From assembly GCF_000332995.1 (NCBI RefSeq), contig NZ_BANS01000004.1, positions 1-64,000 on the forward strand: a stretch of 64,000 nt of DNA. The letters run 5' to 3'. Shown piece by piece: positions 57,898-64,000 of the stretch (positions are counted from its first letter, which is position 1; each line of letters begins with the position of its first letter). The stretch comes from Gordonia amicalis NBRC 100051 = JCM 11271. Lineage in GTDB: Bacteria; Actinomycetota; Actinomycetes; Mycobacteriales; Mycobacteriaceae. The notes under the pieces were generated by a model. That model made no database searches, was not told the origin of the DNA, and saw only the letters and a list, made by a program, of their open reading frames with translations. A program made the position numbers and the translations under genes.

Positions 57898-59445
57898 ATG
57901 GGTGCGCAGGATGTGCTGCCGCGTCGTGTCGAGGTGCTGGCCGGGCTCTCGGTCGCGATCGATCTCGGGCTCGGTCAGCCGGCCGAGCACATGTTGCGCT
58001 CGGCGGTCATCGCCAGTCGGTTGGCTCATCGGCTCGGACTCGACCGTCACCAGCAGGACACCGTCTACTACACGACGCTCGTGATGTGGATCGGGTGCCA
58101 TGCCGACTCCGCGGAGTACGCCCACTGGTTCGGCGACGACATCGCGGTTCGGCGCGACGCCTACCTCGTCGACTGGTCGGGTCTGCCGTACCTGCGGTTC
58201 GTCGTCGGCAATCTCGGTCGGGGAGAATCCCTCCCCAGGCGGATGCGGACGATGGCCGAACTCTTCCGGGATGCGCGCGGCCAGATGTCGCTGCTCGTGC
58301 ACTCACACTGCCTGTCGGCGGCCGCCCTGGCCGGCCACATCGGACTCGGTGCCGACGTCGAGCACGCGATCACGTTCACTTTCGAACGATTCGACGGGGG
58401 AGGACTACCCGGCGGGGTGTCGGGTGCGGGTATCCCGATCGAGATGCGGGTGGCGCAACTGGCCGACATGGCGGAGGTTCACCACCGCATGTACGGGGTC
58501 GAGGGCGCGGTGGCGATGGCCCGGAGTCGCCGGGGCGGTCATTTCGATCCCGGGGTCGTCGACGCGTTCGTCGACGACCCCGCGACACTGTTCCCGGCCG
58601 ACTCCGACGATCCCTGGGAGCTGGCGCTTTCCATCGCACCCGACGCGGAGCTGCGCCTCGACGATCCGGGTCTCGACCACCTCCTACTCGCCATCGGTGA
58701 TTTCGTCGACCTGAAATGTCCTTTCGCGCTGGGCCATTCGCGCGATGTGTCGGCATTGGCCGAGTCGGCCGCCGGACACCTCGGTCTCGACCGGCACGAC
58801 ATCGCGGTGATCCGTCGTGCCGGTTGTCTCCACGACGTCGGCCGGATCGGGGTCTCCAACCAGATCTGGTCGAAAGCCGGTGACCTCACCGCGGCCGAGT
58901 GGGAGCGAGTACGTATGCACCCGTATCTCACCGACCGCGTCCTCACGCGCATTCCCGGGCTCCGAGACGAGGCTCGCATCGCCCGGACCCATCACGAGCA
59001 CCTGGACGGCACGGGCTATCCCCTGGGACTCGGCGGGCCGGCGCTCGGACGACCGGAACGCATCCTCGCCGCGGCAGTCGCATATCGATCGGCGATCGAA
59101 CCGCGGCCCTATCGGGATGCGATGTCCACGGAGGACGCGGTGGCGCGGCTCGGACGCCGCGCCGCTCGCGGGGAGCTCGACGCCGACTGCGTCGAGGCCG
59201 TCCTCGCCGCCGCCGGCCACGCCCGGATCCGGGCACGGCGCACCGACGCGCTCACACCTCGCGAGCGGGAAATCCTTGGCCTCGTCGCGCGAGGGTTGTC
59301 CAATCGGGAGATCGCGTCGAAACTGGTGCTCAGCGAGAAGACGGTGCGCAATCACGTCGAGCGCACCTACACGAAGATCGGGGCATCCAACCGGGTCGGC
59401 GCGAGCCTGTACGCCCTGGAGAACGGATTCGCGGGACCGTCGTGA
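57898..59445 (+). CDS. Double HD/HD-GYP protein with LuxR-type helix-turn-helix
   Basis: A 515-residue three-part protein. The N-terminal half holds an HD-like domain (VHSHCLSAAALAGHI, FERFDGGGLPGGVSGAGIP). The second (about 275-430) is a full HD-GYP phosphodiesterase-type domain: CLHDVGRIGVSN, MHPYLTDRVL, HHEHLDGTGYPLGLGG. The last 65 residues are a LuxR/FixJ helix-turn-helix (LTPREREILGLVARGLSNRE, SEKTVRNHVERTYTKIG). It may link nucleotide or other ligand turnover to transcription of adjacent genes. ATG 57898 (or 57889) lies 32 bp after the MddA-like gene. Ligand unknown. Confidence 0.88.
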   Translation: MGAQDVLPRRVEVLAGLSVAIDLGLGQPAEHMLRSAVIASRLAHRLGLDRHQQDTVYYTTLVMWIGCHADSAEYAHWFGDDIAVRRDAYLVDWSGLPYLRFVVGNLGRGESLPRRMRTMAELFRDARGQMSLLVHSHCLSAAALAGHIGLGADVEHAITFTFERFDGGGLPGGVSGAGIPIEMRVAQLADMAEVHHRMYGVEGAVAMARSRRGGHFDPGVVDAFVDDPATLFPADSDDPWELALSIAPDAELRLDDPGLDHLLLAIGDFVDLKCPFALGHSRDVSALAESAAGHLGLDRHDIAVIRRAGCLHDVGRIGVSNQIWSKAGDLTAAEWERVRMHPYLTDRVLTRIPGLRDEARIARTHHEHLDGTGYPLGLGGPALGRPERILAAAVAYRSAIEPRPYRDAMSTEDAVARLGRRAARGELDADCVEAVLAAAGHARIRARRTDALTPREREILGLVARGLSNREIASKLVLSEKTVRNHVERTYTKIGASNRVGASLYALENGFAGPS

Positions 59446-59659
59446 GCCCGCGGCCGGAGCCCGCCCCCGAAATGCACCCCCGAAAAGCGCCCCGGAAATG
59501 CGCCCTCGAGGGGACAGCGGGAGACAATACGTCGTCGACGCCGCTTGACAGGGTGCTTGTCAGGGGCGGTTTTCGGCGCGGGGCAGGTCGATCACACGGC
59601 GCTGAGACCGTCGCAGTAGCCCCCGCGGCGTTGTCGGCCGGATCTGGCACGATGAGCAC

Positions 59660-60628
59660 GTGACCGATCGCCTGCACCTGCTCCTCGGAGACGACGACTT
59701 CCTGACCGGCCGGGTGATCTCCGCGGTGGCCGAGGCCACGTCCAAGGAGGCGGGCACTCCGGTCCCGGTGACCCGGGTGCGCGCGGGCGACGTCAGCGAA
59801 CACGAGCTGGCCGAATTGCTGAGCCCGTCGCTCTTCGCCGAGGAGCGGGTCGTCGTCATCGAGGCGGCCGCCGACGCGGGCAAGGAACCTGCGGCCCTCA
59901 TCGCCGCGTCGGCCACATCCCTGCCCGAGGGCATCACGCTGATGGTGATCCACCACGGTGGGGGGCGCGCCAAGTCGATGGTGCCGGCGCTCAAGAAGGC
60001 CGGCGCGGTGGAACACGCGACCACCGCACCGAAGTGGCCGTCGGACCGGATGACGTTCGTCCGCAACGAGTTCCGGTCCCTCGGGGTGAAGGTCAGCGCC
60101 GACGTCGTCGAGCAGGTCGTGGAGAGTGTGGGTTCCGAGCTGCGTGAGCTCGCCGCCGCGTGTGCCCAGCTCGTCGCCGACACCGGTGGCAAGGTCAACC
60201 GCGAGACCGTCCAGCTCTACTACCAGGGTCGGTCCGAGGTGACCGGCTTCGAGGTGGCCGACAAAGCGGTCCTCGGTGACCGGGCCGGTGCACTCGAGTC
60301 GCTGGCCTGGGCTCTGCATCACGGCGTGCCGCGCGTCTTGCTGGCCGATGCCCTCGCCGAGGCCGTGCACGCCATCGCCCGTATCAGGCCGATGGGGTCG
60401 ATCGATCACTTCGCGGCCGCTTCCGAACTCGGCATGCCGCCGAACCGGGTGAAAAGCGTGCAGGCGAAGGCCAAGGCGTGGGATTCGGAGTCGATCGCGC
60501 ACGCGATCGGCGTGGTCGCCAAACTCAACGGTGACGTCAAGGGCCAGGCCGCGGACGCCGATTTCGCGTTGACGTACGCCGTTGCGGCCGTCGCCGACCT
60601 CCGGCCGGACGGGCGTCGTCGGAGCTGA
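59660..60628 (+). CDS. holA: DNA polymerase III delta subunit
   Basis: HolA opens the sliding clamp within the clamp loader. It has 322 residues: RLHLLLGDDDFLTGRVISAV, ERVVVIEAAADAGKEPAAL, DAEVE-like core replaced by VEHATTAPKWPS, and the C-terminal collar. GTG 59660 is the start. The 214-bp upstream gap is GC-rich with a TTGACA at 59550-59555 and some degenerate ccccgaaa repeats. Order (comEC ... holA-rpsT) matches Rv2413c, with the three-gene cassette inserted before it. Confidence 0.95.
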   Translation: MTDRLHLLLGDDDFLTGRVISAVAEATSKEAGTPVPVTRVRAGDVSEHELAELLSPSLFAEERVVVIEAAADAGKEPAALIAASATSLPEGITLMVIHHGGGRAKSMVPALKKAGAVEHATTAPKWPSDRMTFVRNEFRSLGVKVSADVVEQVVESVGSELRELAAACAQLVADTGGKVNRETVQLYYQGRSEVTGFEVADKAVLGDRAGALESLAWALHHGVPRVLLADALAEAVHAIARIRPMGSIDHFAAASELGMPPNRVKSVQAKAKAWDSESIAHAIGVVAKLNGDVKGQAADADFALTYAVAAVADLRPDGRRRS

Positions 60629-60641
60629 GGTTTCGACGCGG

Positions 60642-60806
60642 CTCTCGCTGCGCTCGTGGCCGGCTCGACCGGCGGAGGGGGCTCTCGCTGCGCTTGTGGC
60701 CGGCTCGACCGGCGGAGGGGGGCTCTCGCTGCGCTCGTGGCCGGCTCGACCGGCGGAGGGGGGGCTCTCGCTGCGCTTGTGGCCGGCTCAACCAGCGGGA
60801 GGGGGC
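60642..60806. repeat. Four-copy tandem repeat with growing G-tract
   Basis: Units begin CTCTCGCTGCGCT at 60642, 60682, 60723 and 60765, so lengths are 40, 41 and 42 bp. The only length change is the terminal G-run, which has 5, 6 and then 7 G. CGCTCG and CGCTTG alternate between successive units, hinting at a two-unit duplication. The segment 60629-60641 (ggtttcgacgcgg) plus the unit matches, on the opposite strand, the end of the array at 1.85-2.04 kb. It fills the gap between the convergent holA and rpsT genes. Confidence 0.9.
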
Positions 60807-60889
60807 GGCTCAACCGGCGAAGGGGCGGCTCCACAGCAGGCGACTCTGCGAGTAACAGGGGCCCATCGCCCGAAGGCGCCCGAGAACGA

Positions 60890-60930
60890 CGATCACCCCG
60901 GCAACCGCGTGGATGCTGCCGGGGTGATCG
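60890..60930. terminator. Terminator hairpin of rpsT/holA
   Basis: A 14-bp perfect stem (60890-60903 with 60917-60930) with a 13-base loop, 61 bases beyond the rpsT stop. The rest of 60807-60991 holds repeat remnants and no gene. Confidence 0.7.
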
Positions 60931-60991
60931 TACGTATGAGGATATGGCGGCGCGCCGCGCCGAGGCGACCCGGAGGTCGGAGTGGGTCAGC

Positions 60992-61252
60992 TCAGAGCTT
61001 GTTGACCGCGAGAGCGATGGCCGACTTCTTGTTGGCGGCCTGGTTGGCGTGGATGACACCCTTGCTGGCGGCCTTGTCGAGCTTGCGGCTCGCGGCCTGC
61101 CCGAGCTCGGCAGCCTTTGCCTTGTCGCCGGCCTCGACGGCCTCGCGGAAGCTACGGATCGAGGTACGCAGCGCCGACTTCACCGACACGTTGCGCTGCC
61201 GGTTCTTCTCGTTGGTGCGGTTGCGCTTGATCTGAGACTTGATGTTCGCCAC
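60992..61252 (-). CDS. rpsT: 30S ribosomal protein S20
   Basis: An 86-residue S20 ([22 protein letters not shown]-terminal [20 protein letters not shown]). It binds 16S rRNA at the base of the 30S body. GTG 61252 has AGAGG 9 bases upstream. Convergent with holA, as in mycobacteria (Rv2412). Confidence 0.97.
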   Translation of the reverse strand: MANIKSQIKRNRTNEKNRQRNVSVKSALRTSIRSFREAVEAGDKAKAAELGQAASRKLDKAASKGVIHANQAANKKSAIALAVNKL

Positions 61253-61467
61253 GCGTGTTACCTCTGTCGTTGCTGGTGGATATGACTGTCTGTTCTGGGT
61301 CGGGGCGGCGGACCGGGTGGTCCGGGCTCGCCCCGCGCGGTGTTGGCGCGTGAAGTATCTTCACGGCATCACCGCAACAGCGGACAACATTACCAGCCGG
61401 GTTCGGCCAGCCCAAAATCCGTTGCGCGCGCGACGCACGCCGGAAAGAATCATCGTGCGTGAAAGTC

Positions 61468-61473
61468 TAGGCT
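61468..61473 (+). promoter_or_regulatory. -10 element of the sulfotransferase gene
   Basis: TAGGCT lies 9 bases before ATG 61483. The rest of the 230-bp gap contains a short palindrome (GTGAAG-TAT-CTTCAC, 61350-61364) near the rpsT promoter side. Confidence 0.35.
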
Positions 61474-61482
61474 CGAGTCATC

Positions 61483-62634
61483 ATGTCCGTCGTTTACGTA
61501 CACATAGGTCTCCCCAAGACCGGCACCACGCACCTGCAGGATCGACTCTGGCGCAACCGTGACCTGGCGTTGCAGACGTCGGGGCTGCTCTATCCGGGCA
61601 ATGTGATCTCCGATCACTTCCACGCCGCGGTCCACCTCCAGCCGGAGCGCTACCTCGACTGGGCCGACCCGGCCTTCGCCGGCGTGTGGCCCAAGCTGCT
61701 CGGGCAGATGCGGGCCTGGCCGCAGACGTCACTGCTGTCCCACGAGCTGTACAGCACCGCAACCAGCGAGCAGATCGAGCGGCTGCTGGCCGATCTGTCG
61801 TTCGCCGACGAGGTCCACGTGATCGCCACCGTCCGCGACCTCGGTAGGCAGCTCCCCTCGGTGTGGCAGGAGAATGTCAAGAATCAGCGTCGTGCCTCCT
61901 TCGACGAGTTCGTCGACGCGGTGGCTTTCGCGGCCGAGTCGAACTCGGTGGGCGAGACGGCCACCGACGACGCCGGTCCGCTCGTCGAGGACGAACCGTT
62001 CTGGGAGTTCCAGGACCACGTCGGCATCCTCGCCAAATGGGCGAAGTTCGTCGGGCCCGAACGGGTGCACGTGGTGACCGTCCCGCGCGGCCGGCCGGCG
62101 ACGGGTGACACCCTGTGGGATCGCTTCCTCCGGGTCATGAACGTCGACCCCGCACCGCTGAACATCCCGGTGCCGAGTCTCAACAGTTCGTTGTCGGCCG
62201 CTCAGGCCGAGTTCCTGCGCGGTCTCAACCAGCGCCTCCAGCCCGAGACCATCGAATGGCGTCGCTACGAACGCATCATCAAGGGGCAGCTGATCGGCGA
62301 GATCCTGTTCGAAGCGCGGTCGGGCGCGCCGCAGGGGCTGACCGTCGAACATCGTCAGTGGGCCGCCGCCCAGGCGGCCACGATGGTGGAGTCGGTGCGC
62401 AACGCCGGATACGACGTCGCCGGCGACCTCGCCGACCTCGAGGTTTCCACGGAGGGCGCCGCCGACGCGCCGATGCCGTCGGACCGGGAGGTGCTCGACG
62501 TGGCGCTGGACACGATTGCGTCGATGGTGCTGGCGGCGCCGCTGCCCAAGGTGGGGCCACCGGTCAAGACCCGCGCGGCCAACGTCCTGCGGCGAGTCAA
62601 GCGCCGCGCTCTCGCGATGCGTCGCTCGCGCTGA
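61483..62634 (+). CDS. Sulfotransferase-like protein
   Basis: A 383-residue protein with the PAPS-binding P-loop near the N-terminus (HIGLPKTGTTHLQDRLW, residues 7-23), VHVIATVRDLGRQLPSVWQ as the 3'-phosphate-binding block and SLLSHELYS between. A basic C-terminal tail (RRVKRRALAMRRSR) could bind membrane or nucleic acid. Mycolata use sulfotransferases to make sulfated trehalose or menaquinone lipids; the acceptor here is unknown. It is inserted between rpsT and the ATP-grasp gene. Confidence 0.82.
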   Translation: MSVVYVHIGLPKTGTTHLQDRLWRNRDLALQTSGLLYPGNVISDHFHAAVHLQPERYLDWADPAFAGVWPKLLGQMRAWPQTSLLSHELYSTATSEQIERLLADLSFADEVHVIATVRDLGRQLPSVWQENVKNQRRASFDEFVDAVAFAAESNSVGETATDDAGPLVEDEPFWEFQDHVGILAKWAKFVGPERVHVVTVPRGRPATGDTLWDRFLRVMNVDPAPLNIPVPSLNSSLSAAQAEFLRGLNQRLQPETIEWRRYERIIKGQLIGEILFEARSGAPQGLTVEHRQWAAAQAATMVESVRNAGYDVAGDLADLEVSTEGAADAPMPSDREVLDVALDTIASMVLAAPLPKVGPPVKTRAANVLRRVKRRALAMRRSR

Positions 62635-62713
62635 GCTGCGGTCGCGTGCCCTGCGCGACACGGGTGGCCAACCGTCGTGCCGTTTACGCGGTTATGCGGC
62701 ACCATGGCACTTT

Positions 62714-64000
62714 ATGACCCCCGCATCGACAAGTGCGCCCGCCAAGAAGGCGGCGCGTAAGTCCGCATCCGCGAAGACGACGACGTCGAGCTCGTCCGGG
62801 AAATCGGCGTCGGGCCGATCCGGCGCGACGAAGAGTTCGGGATCGGCCGCCAAGCCGACGAAGTCGAGTGGCGAGGGAAACTTCACCGGAAACTTCGGTG
62901 GATACGCAAAAGGCCCGTACGGCAAGGCATATGACGAGATGTTCGATGCCGCGGGGGAGGTGCGTACGCCCTACCGCGGCATCTACAAGGCGATGGCCGA
63001 CGAGGACCAGTCCGATGTGGTCGAGGCCCGCGTCGAAGCACTGGGCCGCGCCTACCTCGACCAGGGCGTGACCTTCTCGCTGTCCGGCAAGGAGCGTCCG
63101 TTCCCGTTGGACATTGTGCCGCGCGTGATTTCGGCCAGTGAGTGGAGCAAGCTCGAAGCGGGCATCACCCAGCGTGTGCAGGCGCTCGAGTTGTTCCTCG
63201 ACGACATCTACGGCGAGCAGGAGATCCTGCGCGACGGTGTGCTGCCGAAACGCCTCGTCCACTCGTGTGAGCATTTCCATCGGCAGGCGGCAAACATCCG
63301 GCCGCCCAACGGTGTTCGCATCCACGTCGCCGGCATCGACCTGATCCGGGACGAGAACGGCGACTTCCGTGTCCTCGAGGACAATCTGCGCTCCCCGTCG
63401 GGTGTGTCGTATGTGCTCGAGAACCGTCGTGCGATGGCACGCGTGTTCCCCGACCTCTTCTCCAAACACCGCGTTCGTGCGGTGGCCGACTATCCGAGCC
63501 ATCTGCTGCGGGCACTGCGGGCGTCGGCCGCGTTCAACGAGGCCGACCCGAACATCGTCGTGCTGACGCCGGGTGTGGCGAACTCCGCCTACTTCGAGCA
63601 CTCGCTGCTCGCGCGGCTGATGGGCGTCGAGCTGGTCGAGGGGCGAGACCTCTTCTGCCGCGACAACGTCGTCTACATGCGGACCACCGAGGGCGAACAG
63701 CGCGTCGACGTCATCTACCGCCGGATCGACGACGACTTCCTCGATCCGATGCAGTTCCGCCCCGATTCGATGCTGGGTGTCGCCGGATTGCTCAACGCGG
63801 CCCGCGCCGGCAACGTGGTCATCTCGAGCGCGGTCGGCAACGGAGTGGGCGACGACAAGCTGATCTACACCTACGTCCCGGAGATCATCCAGTACTACCT
63901 CGGGGAGAAGCCCAGCCTGCAGAACGTCGACACCCTGCGCTGCTGGCTTCCCGAGGAATGCGAGGAAGTGCTCGACCGGATCGACGAACTCGTCGTCAAA
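62714..64000 (+). CDS. Circularly permuted ATP-grasp protein (3' end cut by window)
   Basis: The first 429 codons are present and run off the window. Residues 1-52 are a Lys/Ser/Ala-rich disordered tail. From YAKGPYGKAYDEMFDAAGEV the sequence is the circularly permuted type 2 ATP-grasp family (Rv2411c-like): FPLDIVPRVISASEW, EDNLRSPSGVSYVLENR, VVLTPGVANSAYFEHSLLA, SAVGNGVGDDKLIYTYVPEII. These proteins usually precede an alpha-E domain protein and a transglutaminase-like protease and are thought to ligate peptides; the partners would lie downstream. ATG 62714 is the only suitable start. Confidence 0.9.
   Translation, partial: MTPASTSAPAKKAARKSASAKTTTSSSSGKSASGRSGATKSSGSAAKPTKSSGEGNFTGNFGGYAKGPYGKAYDEMFDAAGEVRTPYRGIYKAMADEDQSDVVEARVEALGRAYLDQGVTFSLSGKERPFPLDIVPRVISASEWSKLEAGITQRVQALELFLDDIYGEQEILRDGVLPKRLVHSCEHFHRQAANIRPPNGVRIHVAGIDLIRDENGDFRVLEDNLRSPSGVSYVLENRRAMARVFPDLFSKHRVRAVADYPSHLLRALRASAAFNEADPNIVVLTPGVANSAYFEHSLLARLMGVELVEGRDLFCRDNVVYMRTTEGEQRVDVIYRRIDDDFLDPMQFRPDSMLGVAGLLNAARAGNVVISSAVGNGVGDDKLIYTYVPEIIQYYLGEKPSLQNVDTLRCWLPEECEEVLDRIDELVVK

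Overview
The window is a high-GC chromosomal segment from a mycolic-acid actinobacterium (order Mycobacteriales), most likely Gordonia or a close relative. The evidence is the gene order. One block matches the mycobacterial run gatB-lppZ-doxX-PH protein-ilvBNC-serA-leuB-MFS-FAH-gltX-PPOX-IclR-leuCD-hupB-mutT1-ppk-fbiD-gpsA-thiL-ung-DAK-recG. A second block matches proA-moxR-vwa-nadD-rsfS-gpgP-octT-degV-comEA-comEC-holA-rpsT-ATP-grasp. These two blocks are well separated in M. tuberculosis and adjacent here. GTG starts, 4-base operon overlaps (GTGA, ATGA, TGATG) and leaderless genes are frequent. No prophage, insertion sequence, CRISPR array or conjugative element was seen. Genus assignment is inference.

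Region 1 (1-16.4 kb) holds a truncated PspC gene, gatB, a four-copy 43-bp repeat, lppZ and doxX (divergent), ilvD, mgtE and a PH-domain membrane protein. The branched-chain amino-acid operon ilvB-ilvN-ilvC follows, preceded by a readable transcription attenuator: promoter, Ile/Leu/Val-rich leader peptide, antiterminator stem, and terminator with T-run. A secreted chymotrypsin-like protease gene is convergent with ilvC, with three strong hairpins between them. serA and leuB overlap and complete this block.

Region 2 (16.4-42.1 kb) carries an MFS transporter divergent from a FAH-family hydrolase and an alpha/beta hydrolase, with a palindromic operator candidate between. Then come gltX, tRNA-Gln and tRNA-Glu, a PPOX/F420-type oxidoreductase that appears to have lost its stop codon, and an IclR regulator (LtbR-like) divergent from leuCD. 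After these lie hupB, mutT1, ppk, fbiD (F420 synthesis), gpsA, a DUF3515 protein, a stand-alone AsnC sensor domain, thiL, a glutamine-synthetase-like enzyme, a gamma-carbonic anhydrase, ung, an enoyl-CoA hydratase, rpmB, a FakA/DAK2 protein, recG and a secreted HNH protein.

Region 3 (42.1-46.5 kb) is the most distinctive part. It is a small stress regulon built around a CsoR/CstR-family repressor that keeps both cysteines but lacks the copper-ligand histidine, so it resembles persulfide-sensing CstR more than copper-sensing CsoR. Three 16-bp ATACCC-N4-GGGTAT palindromes sit in two divergent promoter regions. They flank genes for an MMPL transporter, a DUF302 protein, a DsbA-like protein with a single active-site cysteine, a DUF2892 membrane protein and a 52-residue Cys/His protein.

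Region 4 (46.5-64 kb) contains proA, a MoxR/VWA pair, and the nadD-rsfS-gpgP-octT run (NAD synthesis, ribosome silencing, methylglucose lipopolysaccharide synthesis). degV (a FakB candidate) and comEA-comEC follow. A three-gene cassette absent from the mycobacterial layout comes next: an unknown protein, a methanethiol methyltransferase-like membrane enzyme, and a double HD/HD-GYP protein with a LuxR helix-turn-helix. The window ends with holA, a second tandem repeat array, rpsT, a sulfotransferase-like gene and a truncated ATP-grasp gene.
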